NCBI GenBank assembly: GCA_032433595.1 | Contig: JASWJB010000003.1 | Span: 186,001 to 250,000, forward strand | DNA: 64,000 nucleotides | Source: Conoideocrella luteorostrata | Lineage: Eukaryota > Ascomycota > Sordariomycetes > Hypocreales > Clavicipitaceae | Direction: 5' to 3' | Part shown: positions 23,861 to 35,683 of the stretch, one piece after another | How the letters are laid out: each line of letters starts with the position of its first letter | How positions within the stretch are numbered: position 1 is the stretch's first letter | Made by a program: the position numbers and the translations under genes | Notes under the pieces: model-generated | Database searches by the model: none | Seen by the model: the letters and a program-made list of their open reading frames with translations, nothing else | Told to the model about the DNA's origin: nothing

Positions 23861-25439
23861 GACTACTCGTTAAAGTGGGCATACCGCTACAATGATGTGC
23901 AGGTGGTAGAAGTCAGAATGGAAAGCGATAGTTCATTAAGACAACAATTTTGTCGTTAACTTTTAACCTGTTTTATAGCAGAATGAATCTCTGATGTAAA
24001 ATGATTTCACAAAAAAAGGGGGAGGAGGGGGTGGATTCAGAATTAGTATTACGATAAGCATCGTCTAACAGCTTCGATGCTATGCACATGTAAATGATAA
24101 CAAATGTCTCTCAGAGAGCTTCTGGTACCTCATGGCTCCGATATCAAAACATTCCAAGATCATACGTGCCGGAATGGTAATAGTGATAAGGGTCGTCGTC
24201 ACATAGCCAGGGTCAAAATGAAATGGCTAGATTGATCCCTGCCACTAACCGTTTCGCTTCATGATTCTTCTTATTGATGCCGACTAGTTACTTATTATCC
24301 TTACTAGGATAAAACACTGCTAACTCTTGTTGAGCATCGCCGAGGAGCGGACTTTACTTGGAACCACCTGTTAATAGTTCCCTTTAATCCCGCAAGGCAC
24401 GGAGTGCTAAGTACTAGCATGCATCCCCGGCTCTCGTTTCCCACTTCAGAGGGTTGGTTTACAGCATACTTCACGCCCAGTGTGGGGGGCGGAAGTCTTC
24501 ACGCCCCCGTCTAAATAAGTTGACTTTGCGATCAATATCACTACGTGAATTTGGAGTTCCGCGCAAAGTGGCAGCCTTCAGGTACAGAAGAATTCTATGC
24601 AGGTAATGCATATGGTCGGGGAGGATGTGTGAAAGAACCCGGTTCCGGACTCCACCTTTGTCCTTGAATCCTTGCCCTTTTTTACATAATGGATACTGGT
24701 TCTTCTACCTACCAACGGGGAATGACTCGACAATTTCTCATGGGTGGGGTTTATTGTTATCCCGAGGATATCGGATAGTTCCACAAACGCCAAGCTTACA
24801 ATACTAGCGACGTGTGAGGGAAAACAGACCTACGGCTTGCCCTTTATAGACAAGGATTCGGAAAAAGTCTGTATCTCAGATCACTTCTCGATAACAGATG
24901 GCATGTGGTATTTTCAGGGCCATGCGTAAGCTGCCGATGTTCTTCCTGTCCAGCACTTGACAAGACAATATTATTGGAGCTAACCGAGTGGAGATCTCGC
25001 TTAAATGTCGTGCCTGTTTATCCGTAGCTTTGACCCGAAGACGGAGTAAGCCGGGGAACTCTGCAACGTATATCTGAGCCTATTGTTACATTATTACATA
25101 TCAATGATCCACTGATTGTTCGGGCTCTTCCTAACAAGTGCCCAGTGGTCACGTAGATAGCTTGGCGCTGATATGCAGTAGAGCAGGAAAGGAGCCACGA
25201 TATGATTTTGATCGTCGAAAAGAACGGCAGCTGGGACTTACTACCTGGTTGCTGTCAAAAGATTATCACCGTTGCTTTTAAGCTGAGTCTTGCGGGCGAC
25301 AAGTCCGTCTCTGTAGAACTCGTGACTCGTCACACTATATTCCAACATACTTGAACCTTTTCTTGCGGAATCTTAAGTTACCCTGCTAATTGAGTTATGC
25401 ACACGGAGAAAAAGAAAGGTTTGCCGCCCTGGATGAACC
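23861..25439. other. Intergenic stretch
   Basis: No gene seen. Short open frames around 24578-24929 occur on both strands without domains. The region upstream of 25440 should hold the promoter of the secreted protein gene; no clear TATA box was found. Confidence 0.5.
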
Positions 25440-26574
25440 ATGCTTAAACACCACTTAGCTTTGGCGCTATGCGCCATGAACGGCGGTGTGCTGGCATTAA
25501 ATGTAGCTATGACCTACGAGCTGCTGTATTTTTACGATGTCTACAAGATGGAATTCGCCACGCAGCCTAAAAGTAACAGAGCAGTAGCAACCGGCTGTGA
25601 GTAATATTGTCTCTTCTTGGGCTCACCAGGCTCGGAGATATGCGGCTCCTACTGACACGTGCACAGGCAAACATAAACCAAACGGCTCTCCAACTGGAGT
25701 TGCCTTCGAGCAAGCTGCTGTAGCAGCCGGCGTAAGTGGCATTTGCACTTTCGATGAGTTCGTTAGGCACGTCGGATCTCAGCGTACATTGGGAAGCTTC
25801 CCCTTTGACGACGACGGGCGCTCTCTCACGCCCGACTCCGACAAGATGGCTCTTAAAGTACGCATGAAAGCCAAGCAGGCCTTTCGTCCAGAACCAAACA
25901 CTCAACCGGGAAATCAACTCGATCGGATGGCAAAACTACTTCTCTGGCCTTCCAAGCTCTTACCAAGGGCGAATTTCCCATCCGCATCATCATCATCAGG
26001 CATTTTAGAAGTACCGTTCCCGACCATTTTCCAGAAGATTCTCGATGCACACCAAACTGCTAGGCAAGCGGGCCACACAGTCGGCGGCACGGTCTCTTCT
26101 TTTGTCAGCTCTTGTGTCGCGGATGCCAGGCAGCATCTCCGCATAGCCAACCAGTATCGTATTAAAGACCAAGCAGGATTTTTCATTGAGTCTTTGAAAG
26201 AAGGGCCGGGGTTACCGTTTTCGAGCCATTTGGTTAAAGTTCCAGAGCCCATATTGCACCCCAACGGGCAAACCGTTATTCAGACACCCACAATCCACGA
26301 AGATACTGGTCATCTGGTGTATAAACCAGCAGTCTACGACATTGTCGACTGGGAGGCGACGTACCAAGCAGCAAATGGTCATTATACAAATGAGCAGAAG
26401 CTTGCATTAGAGCATTATGTTGAAAACTACGGAACTCTAGACACTACAAGTGCTCAAAGAATCACAAAGGAACACTACGACGTTATTAGAATGAATGAGT
26501 TCTCACTTAATCTAATACATAGCGACGTGCTTACATGTCAACAGGCGCCGACAAGGAGAAGTATAATGGCATAG
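25440..26574 (+). CDS. Secreted protein of unknown function
   Basis: Two exons, 25440-25596 and 25667-26574, about 354 aa. The intron (25597-25666) runs GTGAGT..CACAG with an ACTGAC branch site and keeps the frame. The start ATG opens a signal-peptide-like N-terminus (MLKHHLALALCAMNGGVLA). The mature protein continues with a Cys-containing segment (ICTFDEFVRHVG), a run of prolines, and an acidic middle. I do not recognise a family. The C-terminus is doubtful: from about 26535 a different frame reads persuasively (ADKEKYNGIGASFWYEV and then a hydrophobic tail), so an unmodelled intron such as 26450-26544, or a frameshift, may replace the last 40 residues. It is transcribed toward the F-box-like gene. 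Confidence 0.6.
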
Positions 26575-26900
26575 GAGCGTCCTTCTGGTATGAAGTTGCC
26601 GGAAAGTCTTGGGGCTGTATGAATATCTCAGTCTACATTCGGTCGTTCCTGTTCATTCTACTTCTGTTTCTAGCTTCGTAACTCCGAGCAGACCATATCG
26701 ATTTTTATTTTATTTTTCGGTTTTGGGTATTTGATTGCCATTAGTATAGATTAATTACATCATGTGAAATAATATGCTGTGGAAGTTGAGCAGTATGACT
26801 AGAATAAATGCAGGAATTCTGTTGAAGCATCGCTAAACTTGCTCCAAAATCAATTTATGGTATCAGTCTGTACCCTTTGTCTTTCTGTTGCTTTTTCTTC
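26575..26900. other. Convergent intergenic spacer
   Basis: An AT-rich spacer between two convergent genes, probably 3' untranslated DNA. The alternative C-terminal frame of the upstream gene would extend to about 26680. Confidence 0.5.
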
Positions 26901-28202
26901 TCAATGAGATTTTCCTTCCACTTCCCGTTTCACTCGGGTAATTTCTTCTGGGCTAAGAATGCTTAGCCAGGCAAAGCCAACGTGACCAGGCGAGTATTCT
27001 TTAGGGGCCATATGCAGACCGTGGGACATCATCCTTTCGTTTGACCAAAATGCAAAACCTACACGTCGATAGGGATCAAACGAAAGAACTCTTCTTTTAG
27101 AGCTTATCGCACTCTTCTCAGGTATCGCGAAGATAGATAATCCCCGGAAGTTGTAGTTTACGCCGATCGACGGATACACAATTGGTTTCCATTCTTTTCC
27201 TTTGCAGGGTCCGGGAAGCGGCCAGAGTCGTTGAATCTCACGAGGTCCATTCAGCACACTATAGTTTTGCTTCCCTTCTGCTAAGGTGCGAGCAAATCTG
27301 GCACCGTATGCATCTCCTATGTAGTCTAAAACAGATAGTATCTCTTCAATTTCCGGATGAACGCTGCTTCCTTCTTCTCCAATTATTCGATGCATTGACG
27401 CATCATATAGACTAGATGGCCCAAAAGGAATTTCATATAGCCTTATTTTGACGTCATCAAACTGTCGCCAATCTGGGGGGGAAATTGCGGCTACTTGCTC
27501 CAGGTCTGTGAGGTCGGTCTGTGACCATTGCAGCTGGCCTCTCGTAGCAGCCCGCTTCAGGTCGTAGATTAGCTGCAACCTCCAAAAAGCACGCAACACT
27601 CGCTGCTCTTCCCCCCATGAAGGGTGCCCAAGATCTGTAACCTGAAACCTCACAGCGTTCGGTCTAGACTCCCAGAGAGGGGAGAAGCCATTCTCTGCGC
27701 AGCGGACCCAAGGTTGGTAAGTTATCGCTGTTGGGTCGGCAAGGTGTTCTGGCTGAAGGGCTCTAAAACGCGCAAGTAACACGGCAAGGCAGTCGAGAGC
27801 GAGGCAATTAATATGTCGAGCTGTTGCGAGGATGCTTTTTATGACGGCCGGCGTAGTGTTCTGATCCAACTTCTCTGGCGTTAATCCACCAATGCACCCG
27901 CGAACTCGCCAACGATACACCATGGATGGCTTCAGGACTCGATGTCGAAAGTCCCACAAGCTAGAGATTGGGAGGGTGCCAGACCTAATCAGAGCGATAA
28001 TACGGAATAGAACACGGGTATGGCCGAAGGTGTACCCGGAATCCAAGACAGCATCTGTGATCTCAACAGCATGGTTATCGAACACACGGTACGCTACTGG
28101 AGAGGCCCGCAGGAGACTGTCGAGCGACACGAGATCAGGAACCAGAACAAAAATCTGAAGGTAAATTTCGGCGGGCAAGCATTCAAGGCATGCCATGGTC
28201 AT
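26901..28202 (-). CDS. F-box-like protein
   Basis: A single exon of 433 codons with ATG at 28202; a second Met follows two codons later. The N-terminus (CLECLPAEIYLQIFVLVPDL followed by a Leu/Ser-rich stretch) is a typical fungal F-box-like start: Leu-Pro-x-Glu-Ile, then hydrophobic heptads. The rest is a long leucine- and tryptophan-rich region without a repeat I can name, as is usual for lineage-specific fungal F-box proteins. These are thought to recruit targets to SCF ubiquitin ligases through Skp1, but no target can be inferred. There are no membrane segments. A 15-G run (28465-28479) lies about 260 bp upstream. Confidence 0.75.
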   Translation of the reverse strand: MTMACLECLPAEIYLQIFVLVPDLVSLDSLLRASPVAYRVFDNHAVEITDAVLDSGYTFGHTRVLFRIIALIRSGTLPISSLWDFRHRVLKPSMVYRWRVRGCIGGLTPEKLDQNTTPAVIKSILATARHINCLALDCLAVLLARFRALQPEHLADPTAITYQPWVRCAENGFSPLWESRPNAVRFQVTDLGHPSWGEEQRVLRAFWRLQLIYDLKRAATRGQLQWSQTDLTDLEQVAAISPPDWRQFDDVKIRLYEIPFGPSSLYDASMHRIIGEEGSSVHPEIEEILSVLDYIGDAYGARFARTLAEGKQNYSVLNGPREIQRLWPLPGPCKGKEWKPIVYPSIGVNYNFRGLSIFAIPEKSAISSKRRVLSFDPYRRVGFAFWSNERMMSHGLHMAPKEYSPGHVGFAWLSILSPEEITRVKREVEGKSH

Positions 28203-28464
28203 GATTTGGTGACCTTGCTCCTGCTTGGATCAGACACGACAAATGGCAGGAAAATTGACATTGGAAAGGGGTTGTTTGTGGTGGCTGTTGTTGGCGAGCT
28301 TGCTGTACGGAGTGAGCCATTTGCGAGGATGGACGGGTTGGGTGGGGAAGAGGGGTTGGGGGCGGGATGGTATCGCGAATACGGAGTATGTACGTATTGA
28401 ATCATTACATCTTGGTTCTTGACTTTCACCCTGAGGACTCCCAAGAGATAATGGGCCTGAACAA

Positions 28465-28479
28465 GGGGGGGGGGGGGGG
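28465..28479. repeat. Poly-G tract, 15 nt
   Basis: Fifteen consecutive G residues followed by further G clusters to about 28492. It could form a quadruplex and is prone to sequencing error in its length. Confidence 0.9.
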
Positions 28480-28699
28480 CAGGGGGCGGCGGCCAGCAAG
28501 CCGCAACTCTGGAAACGGTCTGGAATCTTCAGCGCTCGGCCGTCCGAGTACCAAACTGGGAAGCTGCCGATGTTGCGGAGACTATGTGGCGCCATGGAAG
28601 CTGCCATGCACCACGGTTGCCTGCTCGCGTAGATAAATATGGGCTTATGTCACATGATTCTGCAAATTTTCCAGAGGCTAACGCTTTCTCTATAGGCCT

Positions 28700-28760
28700 A
28701 TTGGTTGTTGGTTGTTGGTTTTTGACTGTTGGTTTGTTGGTCGTTAGTTGTTGGTTGTTA
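28700..28760. repeat. GTTGGTT minisatellite
   Basis: Imperfect tandem copies of a GTTGGTT(G) unit, with interruptions. Confidence 0.8.
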
Positions 28761-29448
28761 GCATCGGCACCAGCTGTCAGTCCCAGCGACGGCAGGTTTC
28801 TAGGGGGGGGTCCACCTACACTTGGGGGCGAATCCACCTAATCCACCCACTCCCCGTCTGCCCGGGTACCTTGGGTCCAGATTGGGGGGGGAGGCAGCGG
28901 ACCCTTGTACTATTGGCGTGGTTTCCGAAATAATGTAGGCTACGTCTGCCTTTACGTCTGCCTTTCCTCAAGAGAATCGAGGCTATGATTTGCAGCTTTG
29001 ACTCACGTTATGCATCTGCATGACGGCATGCTCCGAACAAGAAACACCACATTAAACACACGATAATTGGCCTGCCCTGCACGCCTCTATATGTGGTTAT
29101 GTGGTGGTGATTATTCCACATGCCGAGGTTTCCACGACGGTGGAGGTTCTGACATTGTTCGCCGTCCATAGCGACGAGACTCCGCTTGAGCCATGACGGG
29201 AATCAATGACCCTTTATTCTTCGCGTGCACACACTGGTGTGACTCGTAGGTCCATCGCAGATGCGTCGGTAAGCAAACTTGACCACTTTTATGTGACCTT
29301 GGCTAGCCATCCTCCTCCTTCGTGAGTTCGGCGACATACTTTCTTTTCCTTTCTGGGCAACTTTTTCTACTATTTCTTCATCTACCCCTTCTCATTTTCT
29401 GGTGAACAACCACTGCCACTCTTTCTGCGTCGTTGGCACGCTGTAAAT

Positions 29449-31106
29449 ATGCCTTTGGCTGGGCAATGTGCGTGGCTCGCCTTGGCGGCAACGCCTCTTG
29501 CTCTGGGTCAGTTTCAAACATTTAATCCGTCAACCTATGGCATTTCGGGACCTCCAAGTCCGACACTATCTGTTTCCCGAAGCCTGACAACGTCGGCTTC
29601 GTCTACCACGACTGAGGATGTGTCCAATATGCTTCTGACCACCGTCTTTACGCAGCCCGCTGAATGTAGCGATGGGCTCACCTCAGTCGCTGGCTGGAGC
29701 GACGTTCTGTGGCGCAATATGATTCAACCATTGGAAACCGTGACCATGTCAAGTTGCTTCCCAAGTCAATTTTCTTATAGCATCATGGCTACTGCTTCGC
29801 TGCCCCCCTTTAGCCAGCTGGTGTGTCCCAAAGACTGGGCAAGCTGGGACGTTAATCAAACTTATATCATCTGTTGTCCTCAGTACGTCACTTTCCCAAG
29901 TCTAGATACCCCCCAATCAGGTACATGGCAACACATCTACCAGACTTTGGCAATAAGGGAGAAATAGGGGCAACCAGCTCTTCATACAAAATATTGTTCT
30001 ATCGCTGATACAATTTCTCGCAGTGGCTTCGCTGTACGTGCCCCAAACTTCAACAAGGGGGCTCGTCCCGGTCTACATGCGTTTTGCACATCTTGGATCA
30101 TGCCGGAGATTCTGATGGACATCACCAGCTATGACGCTACAGCCCTAAAAACGGTCATACCCGGGGCAAAGAGCACTGATGGTGTGGTGGTTCTGGCACA
30201 TGCTTTTGATGGGTTCAAGCCGGATTCCACTCAGAGTACCGGTCCTCTTTCTCAGGCCGACCCCTCACATCTCTTGACTGGCAGTTCTTCCGTTCTCAGC
30301 ACGACCAAGCCAACTTTCCCCCAAACTACGGCTGAGCGATCCACCACTCCCACTACCACTGATTCTGCAACGGCTTCGACATCGGCTACAGTGACTCCGT
30401 ACCCAGATTGTGGCGTAAGTGTGTTTCTTGGGTTTCTTTTTTTTATATATGTGTGTTTTCGTTCGCCTATGAAGAGCTATATCAGTATCTAGTTTGGAAA
30501 TCCTAGTCTGCCTTGGCAATTGCGCTGTGGCGAAAGCAGAATTTCTCAGTGCATTGCACAGCATACTAAAGCCTGTGGGGGGAATTCACTCGTCCACCGA
30601 AATACAATACATCAAACTAACGTTGTCTCCTTCTCCAGATGACATGTCTGAATAATATGCTGGGACAATACGCAGCCCTTGGATGCGAAACTAGTGATCC
30701 GGCTTGTCTTTGCCGCAACCCCAACTTCCTTTATGGCATACGAGATTGCTCGAATGCTGTATGTGATCCAGCCTCTGCAATTGTAGTGCTTGATACCTGG
30801 ACGAATCTGTGCGCGGAAGCTATTCTCGTACACACAACTTATCCGACAACCGCGCCGGCTGGCCCTACCAGTATTAGTGACCTACCCTCCTGCGGCCAAA
30901 CCTGTTTTCACAACATGCAGGCCCAGCACTCTGACCTCGGATGTGCCAGTGCTGAGCCTGCCTGCCTGTGCCGAAATATCAACTTCTACTATGGCATTCG
31001 CGACTGCTCTAATGGCGCATGTGGCCGTTCTGTTGCCAGCACCGTAATAGCGTTCGAAAGCGCTTATTGTGCTTCTGCCACCGCGGCTCTTCATTCACGG
31101 CCCTGA
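29449..31106 (+). CDS. Secreted protein with two CFEM domains
   Basis: Three exons: 29449-29882, 30024-30414 and 30639-31106, about 430 aa. Introns are GTACGT..CAG and GTAAGT..CAG, the second with a CTAAC branch site. The signal peptide is MPLAGQCAWLALAATPLALG. Residues to about 230 form a Cys-containing region (ICCPHGFAVRAPN, LHAFCTSWIMPEILMDITSY) typical of fungal secreted proteins with Ser/Thr-rich linkers. After a Thr/Ser-rich stalk come two CFEM domains of eight cysteines each (TCLNNMLGQYAALGCETSD...ACLCRNPNF, and QTCFHNMQAQHSDLGCASAE...ACLCRNINF). CFEM proteins bind haem or act at the cell surface in other fungi. The usual hydrophobic GPI tail is absent: the frame stops after ATAALHSRP. 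It may be secreted, or a last exon may be missed. Confidence 0.85.
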
Positions 31107-31800
31107 AGACGCGTGATAGGACATCATTTTGGGCTGCTTGTAAGCAGATACTCTCCGGGGGTGGGGGAGACGAGGGGGGGAAGCCGGGACGAACAAACTC
31201 CCCCTCCTCCCTGGAAGTAATATGGAAGCAAGGACTTCCAAGGATTTTTCTTTGGTGGAGTTTGCGACGTATTTGGCTGTGGCTTGGTCGAAGATTCTCA
31301 ATCTGTCCGTAAATTACTCTAAAATCCTTAAATGTAATGACTGCCCTATCTATCAGATATGTAGATCTATATTTTACGACCGGGTATTTGTTACTCTGTG
31401 TTTTCTGCATTATTTTTAGCTTGAAAATCCTTCTTCATCGCTTCATAAAAGCCTCCATTTAATGAACATGCAATGTAACGAGAACGCACCACACAATAAG
31501 CAGTTTCTGAGTACCAATAGACTGGGCGAAGAGCCTCGGATACTATAGATGCATCTTATTAGTCTAGCTGATTCGATTACGCGGGAGCTGATCGATGTAG
31601 TAAACCTGGCGCTGAGCTAACCGCGGAATTATTTCACGTGCACAAACCAAGAATTAGGTGCATAAAGTATTATCTATCTCATTGTTCCATGCAGCCCCTA
31701 TTTTCAAAATTCCCCCGTGACAAAATCATTCGACCCCCTGATCATTGAACTCAAACAGTTTCGCACGGAACGTAGATGCCGCATAGCCACCAAACTTTGA
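31107..31800. other. Convergent intergenic spacer
   Basis: No gene seen. A CG-rich GGGGG run lies near 31159-31181. The rest is AT-rich, between two convergent genes. Confidence 0.55.
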
Positions 31801-32277
31801 TCAGCTAAGTTCCTTAGACACTACAGGCATTTCCTTCTTTGTTTCCCAGCCGTCATACTGCTCATATCTCACATTGTGGCCAGTGATGTTAAGTTTGAGG
31901 TCTTTGTACGTGTACTGGTGGGACACCCAAATATCTGTATTGTAATGATATGAAGGGTTTTTGATCCTTCGGTAAAGAACAACACCGGCCGCATCATGAT
32001 TAGGGGCCGGTGTGCACGCAAGCCAGCCATCCGCAGCCATGGTTTCTCGCACACAAGTAACGTTGAATGCCGGAGCGCCAGTATAGTAGTTCTTGGGTCC
32101 AGAGACACTCAGCCCAGAAGCAGAGCCCCCGGGAGAGCCATATGACCAGTAACGTGATGTTTCCCAGTGAATGTCTTGCGGTTGGATGTCTGTCGTAGCA
32201 TCCGTCAAGTCCCCTCGGGGAAGCGCAAAGACGGCAGGAGCAAGAAGAAGAGCCCAGGTTAAGGGAATGTTCAACAT
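31801..32277 (-). CDS. Small secreted protein
   Basis: A single exon of 158 aa with ATG at 32277. The signal peptide MLNIPLTWALLLAPAVFA is clear, with cleavage likely before LPRGDL. The mature protein is about 140 aa, rich in Tyr, Trp, Ser and Gly, with two cysteines about 13 residues apart (TCVRE, LACTP) and two N-glycosylation sites (NVT, NIT). I do not recognise a family; it resembles the general class of small secreted or effector-like proteins in size only. Upstream lies a pyrimidine-rich leader. Nothing shows its regulation. Confidence 0.7.
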   Translation of the reverse strand: MLNIPLTWALLLAPAVFALPRGDLTDATTDIQPQDIHWETSRYWSYGSPGGSASGLSVSGPKNYYTGAPAFNVTCVRETMAADGWLACTPAPNHDAAGVVLYRRIKNPSYHYNTDIWVSHQYTYKDLKLNITGHNVRYEQYDGWETKKEMPVVSKELS

Positions 32278-33559
32278 GGTGAAAGTGGTGAAGGAACACA
32301 GAAGTGGGGTTATGTATGCGAAGAGGTGATTTGGTGATAGAGTTGAGTAGAGTAAGGATTGTTGTATGAACGTTCAGAGGGTGCGCATCTGCTGCATTTA
32401 TAAGTTCTTGATAGTGAGGACAACACGTGAAAATGTGCAAACCCTGAGCTTTGGCACGGCTCGTTGCCCTTATCCACCTCTCGGCCACAAGGACAGCTGG
32501 GCCAACAACGTCCATGCACCCATGCTTATTAGGGACAGGATAGGTAATCTCTGGCGAAGCGGGACGGGCTAGGTGCTAAGTACTTGAGTGACATGGTGTG
32601 ATATAGTCCTTACTATCAATGTGCCCCTGCAAGACCGGAGGCTTGGCGACCATTCAGTGGAGACATCCCTAGCCATTGTAGGTCCACCCAACCATTGTCC
32701 CCAGTCACTTTCAGGAACCATCGCGGCCTGACTACACAGCCCGGGCGTAATGATAACGGGTACATGGATTAAATACGCTCACAACACTGTCCCTAAGCCG
32801 GGTATTAAACATGCGGTCTTATACTATGAGCAAGGGTACCTAAACCTTATAAACTACTCAATTAATTTGTTGACCCAGAGCGCACACCCACAGCACAAGT
32901 ATACTTATGTCTGACACGCAATCAGTTTATCAGCCCAAAGCACACACACACCTCTCACGCATATTGGTGTCTGACACACCCAGCAACACCCCGTAAACTC
33001 TGTGAAAGGTCCGTGTAGGGACCTCCTATAATTCGTAGAGACCTCTCATATGATAAGATTAAATAGTTAGATAGCTTGCTCAAGGATGATGGGGTTACTG
33101 TGCACTTTAATAAAGGAATTTAACTATAGAAAGTAGGCAGCGTAGCAAGGCACTCATCAAAGACATGACACTTAGCCGCCCGGGGGAAAATTTCTTGAAT
33201 CCATCACGGCCTGCCCACAAGAGGGATAAGTCCCCTACTTATAGCTACATTATTTAATCTGACTAATCCGGTCAAGCACAGAATTTCACGTAAAGCTATC
33301 TTAGCCACCCTAGAGGGCCTTTTCCGCCCACACTGTATAAGCCTCATTATTCATTATGTGACTATGCTGTTTATCTTATCGCTAATACTCTCCAGTAGAA
33401 TATACCTACTACTTAGTACGTTCGTTCTTGTGAGTCTACAGAGCAAAACAGTATAATGATTCAAAATACAAATAGTTTTAAAAATATAAAAATTATTGTC
33501 TTACTTGGTTTTTTATTAAATCCTACTCTGCCACGCTGCTATCTTCAGCCCTGCGCTGT
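32278..33559. other. Intergenic, decayed repeat-like DNA
   Basis: No gene. An imperfect direct repeat of about 58 bp lies at roughly 32865-32985; both halves end in GTCTGACAC. The AT-rich stretch 32990-33500 has the look of an old LTR or other repeat, but no boundaries or coding motifs could be defined. Confidence 0.4.
32865..32985. repeat. Imperfect direct repeat, two copies
   Basis: Two diverged copies of about 58 bp. Each runs from a TTTGTTGACC/TTTATCAGCC-like start through CA-rich DNA to GTCTGACAC. Confidence 0.5.
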
Positions 33560-35683
33560 CTATACATATATGGTCTCCGGCCGACCTTCAGTAAAATAGG
33601 ACATACTTAGGTCAAGATTAGCCGAGAAAATAGCGTCGATCCGGTTAAGATCGAAATTCGGATCGAAGTTGCCGAATATACCAGCCTCACCGTCGTAGCA
33701 ATCAAAGAAACTAGGACTACATGAGTCGCTGCAAGCCGCCGAAGTTGTGTGTGTAACGCCAGCCTCTAGGGATTGTGGCAAATCAAGAACTTGCCGTGAT
33801 CGCGGTTGGTCAACATTGGGGGAGACTTGTATGTCATGATCGCCAGCAAGAACTGTCTCTGAACTCGTCACTGCATCCTGAATGGGCCTGATGCTATCCC
33901 TCCTTGTTCGCTTTGTTGCTCGCTCAACCTCCCGCATGGTGTCCTTTCCCAGCTGTGCCATGATTCGCGCGGAAAGGAATGCCCTGCTGAGATCGCTCAA
34001 CAATTGGCAACCGTCGTGGAAAAGTGTATACGCACATCGCCGACTGTAAGGTACAGAACTGTTTCGCAAGCGCCTGTATGCGACTGAGGCCGCCACAGTT
34101 ACCGAGTAGGGAAGTGTGGGCCAGTAGACGAGAGATGGTTTGAACTCTCCTGAAGCAACGGCCACGATCCGCGACGCGCAGAACCATTGTAGCTCAGAGG
34201 CTGATTGGTGTCCATGCGACCTGTCTCGCAGAATCACCACGGACAAATAGAATAGTTCAAGTGAGGCTAATGATCTGTCAGTCTCAATACAATCTTGAAA
34301 TTACAGGGTGTTGAATAATACCTAACAAACCGTTACTAAGGTTCTGTGCAGCCGTCGTCTTGACGAGGTCCTCGAACGTATCGTCGATGCGCCTAGTCTG
34401 GGCCTGCTCTACGGCGTGAGGACGGTAGAGGGATATAGTGTGGTCGAGAAGTTGCGCGATACGAATGAGGAGCCTGAAAGGAGGGGGTTGATCGTCAGCG
34501 GAGTCCATGACCCTGCTGTCAACGTCATGCCTGTGTATAAGGGTTGGCCGACCGTTGGTCGCCGCATTGAGTCGGTCTAAGACCCAGACACACCAAAAAA
34601 TTCGTCGCGAACGTTCAACTCCAGTCTTGTCCTTGTCATCGCCCCAGCCAACATGAAAACCAAGTGTCTGTTCATGAAGTACTGCCTGAGCACAGTAGGA
34701 CGTGGACAGCTCGCCAAAGCCTTGATTTCCGACATACATTGACATCAACGTGCAGACCTGCAGAAGCACGACCTTGTCAGTGATGAAGTCCAAGTCCAAT
34801 GACTGTTTTACTGCCGCCGCTATGTGAGCCCGGAATTCGGCTTGCGACAGGACTGCTTCTGTATGCGGCAGGCGTAGGTGTGGTCGCATAGAAGGATCTA
34901 GGGAGGCCAAGAGACAGATGCATTGCTTGAGGGCTACCGTCTCCATGACGCCATGCTTCTCCCAGGCCTCGTCCCTCAAGAGTGGGAAGATGAGATCAAA
35001 TTTCGCGAAAAATAGCTCACGCAGCAATCCAAACTCAGGCTCTGGAGGAATCACCGAGATGCATTTTCGGCGTAGCGCGGGGCGCAGAGCGGAAAGCAGC
35101 AAAGTCTGACCAGCAGCACCATCCCAAGCCTGCTCTGGCACGTGGACAACCTCGTCATTGGCAAGCCCGTTCTTTTCAGGCGCCTCTTTGTCATCCTGAC
35201 CGAACCATAGACCTACACAATGTGTGGAGATACCATGAGCTCCTGTTGGACGTTGTGCATTGATGATGAAGGTTGACTCCGGGCTCAAATTTGCGACGAA
35301 GCGCATGTGCACATTGTCCGGCCGTGGGTTCGGGTTGGACTGAGACGGCAAACTCCGTGCTCGTGTATCCGTGAGATGCGTAGTATTCTGTGTATTCTCA
35401 TGATGCTGCGGCCCCGTCATTATATCCGTGGGGCTCCGAGGAGATGTGTCCTCAGGTGACTCTGGCCACGTTCCAAACGAGCTGGGACGTGTTGACTGGT
35501 TCCTATGAGAGCAGCGTTTCTAGCAAGAGGTCAGACCGCAATGACCAATAGGCTCGACATGGTTCAATCAGCGTCTGCATCCAGCCTACTCACATGACGT
35601 CGCCTACATGGTTTGCAGGGCCTGGGGCTTTGGTTGCGCTTCGTTCCGGCACCCCCTATGCTGTCCGCAACGAATTTGAACAT
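33560..35683 (-). CDS. Fungal transcription factor, partial zinc cluster
   Basis: Three exons on the minus strand: 35683-35594, 35519-34322 and 34266-33560, about 664 aa. The introns (GTGAGT..CTAG and GTATTA..TTAG, with CTGAC branch sites) keep the frame. The body is a fungal-specific transcription factor domain: LREMFF-like LRELFFAKFDLIFPLL, VLLQVCTLMSMYV, CAQAVLHEQTLGFHVG, RRIFWCVWVLDRLNAATNGR, then the AQLLDHTISLYRP helix. The N-terminus has PCKPCRRRHKRC across the first junction, which is the first half of a Zn2Cys6 cluster (C-x2-C-x6-C). The three remaining cysteines do not follow; the sequence turns Ser/Pro-rich. It may bind DNA differently, have lost binding, or have an unmodelled exon. 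It is head-to-head with a sugar transporter, which suggests it may control it. Confidence 0.8.

Larger units (their letters stand above)
28203..29448. other. Divergent intergenic region with simple repeats
   Basis: No gene. It contains a run of 15 G (28465-28479), further G runs, and a GTTGGTT-type minisatellite at about 28700-28760. It is the shared upstream region of the F-box-like and CFEM genes. The last 150 bp before 29449 are pyrimidine-rich, as is common before fungal starts. Confidence 0.7.

Noticed and set aside
32990..33500. Possible solo LTR
   Set aside because: The base composition and position fit, but neither TG..CA ends nor a target-site duplication could be identified.
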